From an uncultured Rhizobiaceae bacterium (GTDB lineage Bacteria; Pseudomonadota; Alphaproteobacteria; Rhizobiales; Rhizobiaceae): a DNA stretch of 64,000 nt. Made by a program: the position numbers and the translations under genes. The notes beneath the pieces are model-generated. The model was not told where the DNA came from and ran no database searches. It saw only the letters and a list, made by a program, of their open reading frames with translations. The stretch covers positions 1-64,000 of the forward strand of contig CATQIJ010000004.1 in assembly GCA_958296345.1 (NCBI GenBank). Reading direction: 5' to 3'. Every line of letters starts with the position of its first letter. Positions within the stretch are counted from its first letter, which is position 1. Below, one piece after another: positions 28,101-36,126 of the stretch.

Positions 28101-29062
28101 CATCAGTCTTCAATAATAATATTCCAATGACATTTTGTGGTACGCCAGAGATCACTGCGAGTAAAACTGTTGCAAGCGGTCCAACACCGCAACCTGACGG
28201 CACAAGTAATGTAACGTATCTAATCTCAGCAGAGAATTCTGGAACTCAACAGATTGATAATGTCAGCCTTCAAGATGATCTTGATGCGGTATTTGGTGCT
28301 GGTAACTTTACTATCTTAAGCCAAGCAATAAATTCTTCTCCGGTAGGTTTTGGTGCAACTATTCCACTGGCATTCGATGGTGTTGCCAATACTGACCTCT
28401 TAACAGCTGGTGGTACGCTACAGCCAACAGAAGCAGTGAGTATTCTACTTGAGTTAAACGTTGATGTGCCAGCTGGCAGCTTTACGAATACGGTTGATGC
28501 TGGCGGTGATGACGCGCTAACAGGTGCTCCAATCCCAACGGATGATTGCAGTGTTACTATAGCCATCTCAACTATAATTCCTGATGGTATCATTGCTACT
28601 AAAACGACACCTGTAGATGCTGCACCTCTTGGCGCTGTGGTGCCGTACACAATTACCTTTGAGAACACCTCAGGTGTGCCAATTACGGTTGTTGATCTGG
28701 TTGACTTTATGCCAGCAGGGTTCTCGTATGTAGAAGGCTCAGCAGTTGTAAATGGTGCTCCACTCGAACCAACGCTTGTTGATTGGAACTTGGTATGGGC
28801 AGGTCAAAACCTTGCGCCTGGTGAAACGATTACAATTACATTCTCACTTGTTATTGGTGCAGGAATTACAGGTGCCGAGTTTATCAATACAACAGTGGCG
28901 CGTGACCCAAGTGATAATAGCGATGTATCAAACCGTGCAACTGCTGCAATCAGATTAGAAATAGAATCAGTCTTCCAGTGTAGCCATATTATTGGCCGTG
29001 TTTTTGATGACTTGGATTCAGACGGATATTATGACGATGGTGAGCAGGTCTTGGCGGTGTGA
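25172..29062 (+). CDS. Giant secreted DUF11-repeat protein (main part, ended by a frameshift)
   Basis: AAGGAGAA precedes the ATG. Residues 1-44 are a long signal peptide (ending HTLAA), then IDNDARAVG. About five consecutive DUF11 domains follow, with the typical opening GDTI-YT-TVTN. Next come a less regular domain, a calcium-binding thrombospondin-3-like stretch (DVDGDGAPDSNEP, DRDGDGIPDSDDYDP) and two or more further beta domains. Last is an SdrD-B-like module starting HIIGRVFDDLDSDGYYDDGEQ. The frame is lost at 29047-29048, where one G is missing; with it the text continues EQGLGGVRVVSVNG into the 29059-29544 frame. The full protein would be 1457 residues, an adhesin-like surface protein. 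Confidence 0.8.
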   Translation: MKQLRQNSNKKPNRLLRGLKSAFQLFIAFVFYMAQMQHTLAAIDNDARAVGVFNGSAVIAVSKSGVLNDDDGTPGLSAGDTISYTVTVTNPGNVSLTGINVTDPLLPLTLQSGDLDSDFRLDTDETWIYTGDYTVTSFDLATNGGGDGDIDNTVTVDSNETPPESATQQTPINPDVSILVDKVGTLNDDDGIAGVTAGDTIDYVITVQNNGVANLTNINVLDNLVQGVTSTPLVPIFTGGDTNSNSEIDAGEIWTYTFTYTLTPANIADGNDLVNTVLVTTDEIGPRDASDTQVIPGAINSFTMEKIVTLVDGDADNLGDAGETINYTFRFVNTGNRILTNLAVSDPLPGLSAILCANDGDSDGDIDALNPSQTLDCTASYIIQGSDAGNGSVDNTATPSATETGDETASNEVSISSGVSIDVAKTGVLNDDDGTPGVTAGDTIDYTIIVENDGSIDLTNVVLADTLVQNGTPTTLTPVFDSGDTNIDNAINPGETWTYLITYTLTPANIADGNNLVNTVDVTTDQIGPESATDTQVLSAPLDAYTMEKIATLNDGDADNLADSGEDINYTFRFVNTGTRALTNLTVTDPLPGLTTILCSNDGDSDGDIDLLPVGATLDCVAVYTVQNSDVLNGSVDNTATPSATAADGTTPVAEDDTPNDNSTSTPTDTNISLDINKTVASAVEVLPNVVDVEYLLELTNTDTVTLTNLTLEDDLAIAVSAPAQIVGTGSITVFSGFTGPGTSNGIYDGIGNNKLFSGDVQLAPAATGQVRILVRIDRRAQSVQTSNVAIVTSTEVPGPTPSDDPTDPTGNTDPTPFDRPDVDGDGAPDSNEPLGDRDGDGIPDSDDYDPTGYFYCEADGRILTGGSITVVNVFSGLSQSGVGSSNDITIIRDGADGSYQFYVSAPGTYRLVPTLPVGGVASTDRLSSGTLDVTSLLPANPGILGGGQVGATGVLDDFSEIGNPFFTEFVINIGDPSVFNNNIPMTFCGTPEITASKTVASGPTPQPDGTSNVTYLISAENSGTQQIDNVSLQDDLDAVFGAGNFTILSQAINSSPVGFGATIPLAFDGVANTDLLTAGGTLQPTEAVSILLELNVDVPAGSFTNTVDAGGDDALTGAPIPTDDCSVTIAISTIIPDGIIATKTTPVDAAPLGAVVPYTITFENTSGVPITVVDLVDFMPAGFSYVEGSAVVNGAPLEPTLVDWNLVWAGQNLAPGETITITFSLVIGAGITGAEFINTTVARDPSDNSDVSNRATAAIRLEIESVFQCSHIIGRVFDDLDSDGYYDDGEQVLAV
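25694..27151 (+). repeat. Tandem duplication of a two-domain DUF11 unit (729-base period)
   Basis: Within the giant gene, the segment with GDTIDYVITVQNNG...TLTPANIADGNDLVNTV...FTMEKIVTLVDGDADN recurs one unit later as GDTIDYTIIVENDG...TLTPANIADGNNLVNTV...YTMEKIATLNDGDADN. The same codons are 729 bases (243 codons) apart (GGT at 25763 and 26492). The copies have diverged by many substitutions, so this is an old duplication. Such units expand and contract by recombination and set fibre length in many adhesins. Confidence 0.8.
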
Positions 29063-29544
29063 GGGTTGTTTCTGTAAATGGACTTCTTATCACCACGGAT
29101 GAGTTTGGTCGCTATCACGTTGCTTGTGATGTAATTCCAGCTGACCGTATTGGTTCAAACTATATCTTGAAGCTTGACGATAGAACATTGCCTACAGGCT
29201 ACACCGTCACAAGCGAGAACCCTCGTGTTGTACGCGTCACTCAAGGTAAGCTTGCTAAGATCAACTTTGCAGCTTCAAGGCTTCGTACAATAAATGTCGA
29301 ATTGAATGATAAATCGTTCAAAGGCAATTCTGAAAATCTAACGCGTTCAGCACTTACAGACATCGGTAAAGTTCTACCGTTGCTGGAAGAAGAGCGTTCA
29401 ATTCTAAAATTAAATTATCAATCTCAGGGCCAAAAAACGCAATTACAGCGTTCGCGTATCGAGTCAGTAAAAGCCCTGATTAAGAAGGCATGGAAGTCGC
29501 GCAAGCGTCCTTACAAGCTGGATGTAGAGACTGACGTCAAATAG
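29059..29544 (+). pseudogene. C-terminal part of the giant DUF11 protein: SdrD-B end plus OmpA-like tail
   Basis: This frame continues the giant protein after the missing G at 29047. It completes a carboxypeptidase-regulatory/SdrD-B-like fold (LLITTDEFGRYHVACDV, then LDDRTLPTGYTVTSENPRV). It ends in about 85 residues resembling an OmpA-like fold (SFKGNSENLTRSALTDIGKV, LQRSRIESVKALIKKAW) without the full peptidoglycan-binding residue set. It is not expected to be a separate gene: no ribosome binding site of its own is seen. The tail suggests attachment at the cell wall or docking to the neighbouring barrel. Confidence 0.7.
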
Positions 29545-29625
29545 TTCCGAGTAAACGTCAAAATTGTAATTAATTACCTTGGGTTAACTCCTAGGTAACC
29601 ATTGGTGGGTCATAGATTGTTAACC

Positions 29626-31629
29626 ATGTTTGGTAACAAATTTTTCATAACTCGCCGTGCTCTCGGACTAAAAGAGCGCACAGGCACCTTAAACTTCAGA
29701 AAGTTGATGCTTTCTGCTGCAGTTGCTCCGTATCTATTGTTAGCCTCTCAACCGCTTGCTTACGCAAATGATTTAAATTTCTTATTGCAGGCTGAAGAAG
29801 CTGCAATTACTGCGCCTCAAAAAGCACCTACAAACTCTGGCATCTCAATCTCAGTTGATGGGGAAACGGTTCTTGGTAATCCAACACCTGAAGATAAAGT
29901 AATCAGAACGGATAAAAACCTTGAAGCGGTTGATATTCAGATTAAGTTTGATGGGCTTGATGTTATACGTCGCTTGAATGTTGCGACTGATGATTTGCGT
30001 GGCACTTATAAACCAGGTGAAAAAATTTCATTTAACGGTTCTTGGAATTATTCTGATTGGATCGACCGTGCTGAAATCCGTATTTATCGAGGTATTGATA
30101 AATATTCTCCATCTGCGATAGCTCAACCTCTAGAGATCGTTCAAGTCCCTACAAAAGGTGATGGCTCTGGGGCTGTTGAATGGAGAAGCTTTAGTGATAT
30201 AGACAGCCTTCGCCTTGAGGGCGGTGATCTTACTTATGTGCTTCGTGTCTATGATGAGAAGGGTCGATTTGACGAGATGCTTCCTTTGGACTTGCGCATA
30301 AGTGATGAGGAAGTTTTGCTTGCTGATCGCCAGGAAGAAAAAGAGCTTGCAGTATCACCTGGTCAAGCTGATGACCGTACAGGTGTTTCCAACATTCCTT
30401 TATATGGTGGTTCGGTTACAGTTTATGGGCGCCACGTGCCTCCTGGTTATACGGTTCAAGTTTTAGGTGAAACTATTCCAGTTGATAATGGTCAGCGTTT
30501 TGTCACTAGCCGTATTTTGCCTCCGGGGGATCATGCCGTTGATGTATCCGTTTCTGGCTTGGGTAAAGACTCAGGCCTTCAATTTGAACGTGATATTAAT
30601 ATTCCAGACAGTGAATGGTTTTATGTTGGTCTTGCTGACATCACAGTAGGGAAGCGCCTTGGTTCTGATGCCGAAATGATGACAAGGGTGCATCCTAATG
30701 AATTTCCAGGCACGACTTTTAGACGTGGGCGTTTAGCTTTTTACGTTAAAGGTAAGATTAAAGGCTCAACGCTTTTAACCGCAGCTTTTGATACAACAGA
30801 AGAAGAGCTGGGCGATATTTTTGATAATCTTGATCCAGATGATTTTTATCCTGTTTTTGGTGATGACAGTGCCACTGTTGATGATGCGCCAACTTCAGGA
30901 AAGTTTTATGTACGCCTTGAAAAGGGTAAGAGCCATGTGCTTTGGGGTGATTTTAAAACTCGTATTGATGGTACTGAGCTTGCGCGGTATGAACGTGGGC
31001 TTTACGGCGCGAAGGTACATTTAGAATCTGAATACGTAACAAGCCATGGTCAGCCTGTTGCCGAAGTTGAGGGGTTTGCTGCAGAACCTGGTACGCTCCC
31101 GCAGCGTGATGAATTGCGCGGAACAGGTGGCTCTGCATATTTCTTACGTCGCCAAGATATTAATCAAGGCTCAGAACAAATTACCGTTGAACGTCGCGAT
31201 CGTATTACGGGCGAAGTTGTTGAACGTACTGTGCTTCGTGCAGATGAAGACTACCAAATTGATTATGTTCAAGGTGTTGCGCTTCTTCGTCGCCCGCTTC
31301 AATCACAAGGTGGGACTACGGGTGCTGTTCGCCAAGGTGTAACAGGTGATCAAGATTTATTTCTGATTGCAGTTTATGAATATACGCCGACATTAACTGA
31401 TTTAGACGGCTTTACGTATGGTGGTCGTGGTCAAGTTTGGGTAACTGATAATGTACGTCTTGGTGCAACTGGCTATGTGGAAGACACTGGCTTTGCTGAT
31501 CAAAGATTATATGGTGTGGATGCACATATACGATTGTCAAAAAAAAGCTTTTTTGAATTAGAGTGGGCTCAGTCACAAGGTAATACCTTTGGGATTGTGA
31601 CATCTACGAATGGTGGTTTTCATATTTAA
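29626..31629 (+). CDS. Large outer-membrane beta-barrel protein, N-terminal part (frameshifted)
   Basis: ATG 29626 opens a long signal peptide ending PLAYA. Periplasmic beta domains follow (residues 60-320, for example GTYKPGEKISFNGSWNYSDW and YGRHVPPGYTVQVLGE). Then comes the start of a beta-barrel with a segment shared by DUF11-associated outer-membrane proteins (GKFYVRLEKGKSHVLWGDF, DQDLFLIAVYEYTP). The frame ends at 31629 because one T too many lies in TTTT at 31617-31620; with three T the protein continues GGFIFNPISGSGPANG in the next frame. The intact protein, 29626-33253, would be 1208 residues. Likely role: anchor or exporter for the DUF11 proteins; not proven. Confidence 0.75.
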   Translation: MFGNKFFITRRALGLKERTGTLNFRKLMLSAAVAPYLLLASQPLAYANDLNFLLQAEEAAITAPQKAPTNSGISISVDGETVLGNPTPEDKVIRTDKNLEAVDIQIKFDGLDVIRRLNVATDDLRGTYKPGEKISFNGSWNYSDWIDRAEIRIYRGIDKYSPSAIAQPLEIVQVPTKGDGSGAVEWRSFSDIDSLRLEGGDLTYVLRVYDEKGRFDEMLPLDLRISDEEVLLADRQEEKELAVSPGQADDRTGVSNIPLYGGSVTVYGRHVPPGYTVQVLGETIPVDNGQRFVTSRILPPGDHAVDVSVSGLGKDSGLQFERDINIPDSEWFYVGLADITVGKRLGSDAEMMTRVHPNEFPGTTFRRGRLAFYVKGKIKGSTLLTAAFDTTEEELGDIFDNLDPDDFYPVFGDDSATVDDAPTSGKFYVRLEKGKSHVLWGDFKTRIDGTELARYERGLYGAKVHLESEYVTSHGQPVAEVEGFAAEPGTLPQRDELRGTGGSAYFLRRQDINQGSEQITVERRDRITGEVVERTVLRADEDYQIDYVQGVALLRRPLQSQGGTTGAVRQGVTGDQDLFLIAVYEYTPTLTDLDGFTYGGRGQVWVTDNVRLGATGYVEDTGFADQRLYGVDAHIRLSKKSFFELEWAQSQGNTFGIVTSTNGGFHI

Positions 31630-32146
31630 TCCAATCTCTGGCAGTGGACCAGCGAATGGTAAAGCGGAAGCTTATCGCGCAAAAGTTGCTCTTGATTTAG
31701 GTGAATTAAGCGACGGTGCTCTTGAAGGTACAATCGGTGGTTACTACGAAAAACGCGATGCAGGCTTTAATGCACCAGGGCGTTATACAACTGTCGAAGA
31801 GCGTCTAACAGGTGTTTTTGCAGATGTAGCGCTTGATGAAGATACAACGCTTCGTGCAAAATATGATGAAGTTAATAAAGCGAATGGTGATGACCGCCGC
31901 GAGTTAAGCGTGGAAGTTGAAAAGAAGCTTGATGAGCAATATACCGCGAGCGTTGGTGTCACTCATTCAGATTTTGCAAGTGCTATAGGTTCTTCAACAG
32001 GTGTCGGTGAGCGTACAGATGTTGGCGCACGCATCACTCGTAGATATGATGAAAAGAATAAAGTTTGGGTATTTGGTCAAGCAACAGTTTCTAGGGATAA
32101 AACTAGAGAGAGTAATGACCGTATTGGTGTTGGGTTTGAAACTTAA
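31610..32146 (+). pseudogene. Outer-membrane beta-barrel protein, middle part
   Basis: Continuation of the barrel protein after the extra T at 31617-31620. Strands alternate with charged turns (LDLGELSDGALEGTIGGYYE, YDEKNKVWVFGQATVSRD). It stops at a TAA at 32144-32146; the same frame continues without further stops (INDKLSAELEVSYGTQGVGG) to 33253, so this is one nonsense codon, possibly AAA or CAA changed to TAA. It is not an independent gene. Confidence 0.7.
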
Positions 32147-33253
32147 ATTAATGATAAACTATCAGCTGAGCTTGAGGTGTCTTATGGAACGCAAGGCGTT
32201 GGTGGTCTAGCCGGTCTTGTTTATTCACCAAATGCTGATGACAGATATTATGTAGGTTACCGTATTGACCCTGACACTACTGCTGGCGATTTAGGTGGCT
32301 ATGATCCATTTGGGCGTGATTTAGTTTCAATTGTATATGGTGCAAACCGTAAGATAAATGATCAGTGGTCCGCATACTTTGAAGAAAACTACGACTTCTC
32401 TGGCACTCAAAAATCCCTGACGCATACTTATGGAGTGACTTACACGCCAGATGCAATTTGGACCGTTGGTGCTGGATTTGAGTCTGGTGAAGTTTACGAT
32501 GAAATTAATGGTGATTTTGATCGTATTGCGGTTTCAGGTAGTGTTTCACTTCGGGAAGAAGTTCGTAATGCCTCTTTGAGATTTGAAGCACGCTTTGAAG
32601 AAGGCCAAAATGCTGCAATACGAGATCGCAATACGTATCTCTTAAGTGGTCAGTATGGATATCTGCATAATGATGATTGGCGCTTTATTGCTAGTATTGA
32701 TGCGGTTCTTTCAGAATCTGATCAAGATACAATTTTAGATGGCGACTTTATTGAAGGGTCTATTGGTTGGGCTTATCGTCCAGTTGAGAGTGACCGTTTA
32801 AACGCGCTCTTCCGTTATACATATCTTGAAGACCTTCCTGGTTCTCAACAAGTGAATGCTCAAAATCAAGTTCTTGGGCCACGTCAACGCAGTCATGTGC
32901 TTGAGGCAGATTTTATCTATGATGTGAATGAACGTTGGTCTGTTGGTGGTAAATACGGTTTCCGTACAGGAGAAATTGAAACTATACGCGGTAGCGGTAA
33001 TTTCCAAGATTCATCTGCTCACCTTGCTATAGCTAGAGCTGATTATCACATTATTGAAAAGTGGGATTTGTTACTTGAAGCGCGTGAGCTTTGGTTGCCA
33101 GAGTTAGACCAAACTAACACAGGTATTCTAGCAGGTGCATACTATCATATTGGTGATAATTTGAAGCTTGGCGTTGGATATAACTTTGGTCAATTCTCGG
33201 ATGTAACCTATGATGATGAAGGTGTTTTCATCAATGTGATTGGCAAGTTCTAA
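32147..33253 (+). pseudogene. Outer-membrane beta-barrel protein, C-terminal part
   Basis: The last 368 codons of the barrel protein, in frame with the middle part behind its TAA codon. It shows regular 9-11 residue amphipathic strands (YYVGYRIDPDTT, WRFIASIDAVLSES, NLKLGVGYNFGQFSDV). It ends in Phe (INVIGKF), the C-terminal signature recognised by the BAM machinery for outer-membrane insertion. A start at 32177 is possible only by reading an internal codon; no good ribosome binding site was seen. Confidence 0.75.
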
Positions 33254-33262
33254 GAATTTGCA

Positions 33263-33283
33263 GGCTGAATGATTTATTCAGCC
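33263..33283. terminator. Hairpin between convergent barrel and trmFO genes
   Basis: A perfect eight-base stem, GGCTGAAT with ATTCAGCC, five-base loop, lies between the stop of the barrel gene and the stop of trmFO, and its right arm overlaps the trmFO stop. No T-run follows on either side, so its strength as a terminator is doubtful. Confidence 0.45.
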
Positions 33284-34707
33284 GCTTTCAAGAATTTCGT
33301 GTTATTTAGCCAGGTGTTAAAATCTTCAAGTGCTCTTGTGCTCATAAATTTTTTCTTTGCTATGGTTTTTTCTTTGCGAGGCCAGCGCTTCATGCCTTCT
33401 GGTTTTTTTAACTCAGACTTATCTACGGGTGGTAATAAGCCGAAATTTATATTCATTGGCTGAAATGATCGTTTGGATTTTTCGTTACTCTCACCTGTTT
33501 CATCATAAGCAACGTGGCCTGTCGTTATGTGGTGAAGGAGTGCGCCCATGGCAGATGAAATTGGCGGTAGTTCGAGATCTCTGCCTTCAAGCTCTGCTAC
33601 GGCAAAGCGGGCAGCTAATATGCCGATTGAAGCACTCTCCACATACCCTTCGCAGCCAGTGATTTGTCCTGCAAATTTAATATGCGGTTTGCCTTTTAAA
33701 GATAAACGTTCATCAAGTACTTTTGGTGAGTTAAGATATGTATTGCGGTGGATGCCGCCAAGTCTAGCAAACTCTGCATTTTCCAGACCTGGAATTGCGC
33801 GAAAGATATCTGCTTGCGAGCCGTATTTTAGTTTCGTTTGAAATCCGACAATATTATAAAGTGTGCCTAATGCATTGTCTTGACGAAGTTGCACCACTGC
33901 ATAAGGTTTTTCATCTGGTTTGTGTGAGTTTGTTAGCCCCATTGGTTTCATTGGACCATGGCGTAGTGTTTCGCGTCCGCGTTCGGCCATAATTTCAATT
34001 GGTAGGCAGCCATCAAAATAAGGAACGTTTTCCCATTGCTTAAAGACCGTTTTGTCACCTTCAATAAGTGAGTCAATAAAGGCGTTATATTGCTCTTCAT
34101 CAAGTGGGCAATTGATATAGTCTTTACCGTTTCCGCCAGGCCCGACTTTATCATATCGTGATTGAAACCATGCCTTATCAAAGTCGATTGAATCAAAATG
34201 AACGATAGGCGCAATAGCATCAAAGAATGAAAGTTCATCTTCACCTGTAGCTTCAGCGATTTCTTTTGCTAAGTCGGGTGAGGTTAGTGGGCCTGTTGCA
34301 ATAATGGTTTGCCCCCAGCTTTCTGGTGGGAGGTCTGATACTTCTTCTCTTATGATTTCAATATTTGGATGCGCTTCTAGTCTTTTTGTTACTTCATCAG
34401 AAAATGCATCGCGATCTACTGCGAGAGCTGTACCTGCTGGAACCTTGTGCAAGTCACCGCATTGCATGATTAAAGAGCCAGCATAACGCATTTCTGCGTG
34501 AAGTACGCCAACTGCATTGGTTTCACTATCATCAGAACGAAATGAGTTGGAGCATACGAGTTCTGCAAGACCTTCGGTATTGTGTGCATCTGTTTTACGC
34601 GTTGGGCGCATTTCATAGAGTTTGACTTTGACACCTAATTCGGCTGCCTGCCATGCTGCTTCGCAGCCAGCTAATCCGCCACCGATGATGTTTAGTGTCT
34701 TCGTCAC
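33274..34707 (-). CDS. trmFO: Folate-dependent tRNA (uracil-54) methyltransferase TrmFO
   Basis: 477 residues. The N-terminal FAD-binding motif [20 protein letters not shown] is followed by TrmFO signatures [30 protein letters not shown] and [10 protein letters not shown], with [12 protein letters not shown] and [15 protein letters not shown] in the second half. The enzyme makes ribothymidine at position 54 of tRNA using methylenetetrahydrofolate and reduced FAD. Length and motifs are complete. It is a single gene on the minus strand. Confidence 0.95.
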   Translation of the reverse strand: MTKTLNIIGGGLAGCEAAWQAAELGVKVKLYEMRPTRKTDAHNTEGLAELVCSNSFRSDDSETNAVGVLHAEMRYAGSLIMQCGDLHKVPAGTALAVDRDAFSDEVTKRLEAHPNIEIIREEVSDLPPESWGQTIIATGPLTSPDLAKEIAEATGEDELSFFDAIAPIVHFDSIDFDKAWFQSRYDKVGPGGNGKDYINCPLDEEQYNAFIDSLIEGDKTVFKQWENVPYFDGCLPIEIMAERGRETLRHGPMKPMGLTNSHKPDEKPYAVVQLRQDNALGTLYNIVGFQTKLKYGSQADIFRAIPGLENAEFARLGGIHRNTYLNSPKVLDERLSLKGKPHIKFAGQITGCEGYVESASIGILAARFAVAELEGRDLELPPISSAMGALLHHITTGHVAYDETGESNEKSKRSFQPMNINFGLLPPVDKSELKKPEGMKRWPRKEKTIAKKKFMSTRALEDFNTWLNNTKFLKAAE

Positions 34708-34794
34708 GCTTTATTCCCTCAAATGATATTTTCTTTCTACATATATGCCTTGGGCTTAAAAGCAAGATTTATAACCTTTGCTTAAAAGCAACAA

Positions 34795-34820
34795 CGCCCA
34801 CAGCATATTTGCTGCGGGCG
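34795..34820 (-). terminator. Strong hairpin downstream of the DUF1127 gene
   Basis: An 11-base stem with one mismatch (CGCCCACAGCA, four-base loop, TGCTGCGGGCG). On the minus strand it is followed by TTGTTGCTTTT, so it probably terminates the DUF1127 transcript. A second inverted repeat (GGGTCGA ... TCGACCC) flanks a G-rich stretch at about 34831-34857, between this hairpin and the DUF1127 stop. Confidence 0.65.
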
Positions 34821-34913
34821 CTGATGGAAGGGTCGATTGGAGGGGGAGGGTCGACCCTTGAACTTTTTCTAATGGGAGGAGAATATTAGAAGAAGTATTT
34901 GAATTCGTGTATT

Positions 34914-35054
34914 TTAACGTACGTTGCGTGCAACGAAGCCAATATCACCACGGTTTATGCCTAAATCGTCAAGCTCGCGGTTAGAAAGTGAGCTAAGCTC
35001 AGTTACTGTACGACGGTAGTTGCGCCATTTTCTGAAAGAACCAATCATGTTCAT
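34914..35054 (-). CDS. DUF1127 (YjiS-like) small protein
   Basis: A 46-residue basic peptide. ATG at 35054 has AGGAGT seven bases upstream. It carries the DUF1127 pattern: an Arg/Lys-rich helix (FRKWRNYRRTVTEL), then LSSLSNRELDDLGINRGDI. These proteins are very common in Hyphomicrobiales. Some bind RNA and affect phosphate, carbon or stress responses, as shown for small Arg-rich proteins of this family in Agrobacterium and Rhodobacter. It has its own terminator, so it is monocistronic. Confidence 0.88.
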   Translation of the reverse strand: MNMIGSFRKWRNYRRTVTELSSLSNRELDDLGINRGDIGFVARNVR

Positions 35055-35245
35055 GTTACTTACTCCTATTAATTAATTTTGCTACTGTCTTGATACAGAT
35101 ATATGACTCTAGGTAATTTTTTACGAGTGCTAATATCGAATACCAGTTATGCAAAAAATGCAGGGCATTATTAAGAAAAAGTAAAGGTGGTTTTAGGGTC
35201 GTTCCATGGCTGGTTTGTGGCTTTGTATTCTTACGTAAGAAATCT

Positions 35246-35309
35246 AATGAACAGTGTTCATTTTTTGTTGGCTTCCGATTTGCGCTATGTAAATATGAAC
35301 ACTGTTCAT
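35246..35309. promoter_or_regulatory. Pair of palindromic operators flanking a promoter-like stretch
   Basis: Two near-identical palindromes, AATGAACAGTGTTCATT (35246-35262) and ATGAACACTGTTCAT (35295-35309), are 48 bases apart centre to centre. Between them lies a possible promoter (TTGTTG at 35265, TATGTA at 35286). The ATGAAC-N3-GTTCAT form is typical of TetR/AcrR-family operators. They stand right upstream of the small membrane ORF at 35327. No TetR gene is in the window. Confidence 0.7.
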
Positions 35310-35326
35310 TATTAAGGGTGTGCAGT

Positions 35327-35521
35327 ATGACGGATAATTATGAAAATATAGATTCATAGAAGCAAGAAGAAGAATTTGGCAAATATTCGTGGATAAAGCC
35401 TGCACTCGTTATGGGTGCGATTGGCGCATCAATCTACGGCGTAATCCTCGCGGCACCCAATATATTAGAGGCCATTCAGGCAGTCTTTTTGTTTTTGATG
35501 TTCTTTGGATTGTTGGGGTAG
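35327..35521 (+). pseudogene. Small one- or two-helix membrane protein with an in-frame TAG
   Basis: ATG 35327 opens a 64-codon frame with TAG at codon 11 (35357-35359). After the stop it continues KQEEEFGKYSWIKPALVMGA and a hydrophobic C-terminal helix (FLFLMFFGLLG) to TAG at 35519-35521. AAGGGTG is upstream of the ATG. Expression of the full protein needs the stop to be an error or to be read through. It sits directly under the two palindromic operators. The family is not recognised. Confidence 0.45.
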
Positions 35522-35664
35522 AGTAAGCGGGATGTAATTATAGTCCGATGGCTGTTAGTGACCCAGAGCGGACGTTCAGTTTTGGTGTCCAATGTCAGCT
35601 TTGAGACATTCAGGCATTGTCACAAAAGAGTTGTTTTCGCTACGTTAACGCGCCTCCTTCGAGA

Positions 35665-36126
35665 TCACGTCAAAATAAAAGCAATCCAAATAAGTAAGAA
35701 TGTAACAAGAACCAAATACGAAGTTCCAGCTACTAATAGATGCAGGAGCTTGCGATTAGGGCGTCCCAACATGCGGCTAACAAACGCTTTTGAATGCTCC
35801 TTTCCCAATATGGATAGCTCAATCTCATGCATCCTTTGAGCCATTGTGACGATTCGAGATAAATGTCCTGTAAGCATTACTATTGCTCACATAGTTGTTA
35901 TGATACCGAACAAAGCAAGGAAATCCCATACTTGAAAATCAGAATACAAAATTTGTATTTGTATTTTATTTTGAGCGGCAAATCCTAAACTTAAGTTCAA
36001 TCCAGTGAATAATGCAGCCTGAAACACTAAATAGATTGATACAAAAGTGGCAGAGTATGCGTCTGCGCTCGCGACGCGCTGAGATAATATTTCGTATTCT
36101 TTTGCGATGAATTCAGTTCTGTTCAT
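35665..36126 (-). pseudogene. Unrecognised membrane protein with an in-frame TGA
   Basis: Two minus-strand frames, 36126-35887 and 35877-35665, lie in the same phase, separated by one TGA at 35889-35887 followed by AIV. Joined, they make about 153 residues. There is a charged N-terminus (MNRTEFIAKEYEILSQR), two hydrophobic segments (SATFVSIYLVFQAALFTGL, VWDFLALFGIITTM), a soluble middle (MHEIELSILGKEHSKAF) and a C-terminal helix pair. A Trp codon changed to TGA would explain the break. The family was not recognised. Confidence 0.5.

Noticed and set aside
22568-29544. Repeated DNA in the DUF11 locus as a CRISPR array or satellite
   Set aside because: The repetition is at the protein domain level with long, diverged units of hundreds of bases; there are no short identical repeats with unique spacers, and no Cas genes.
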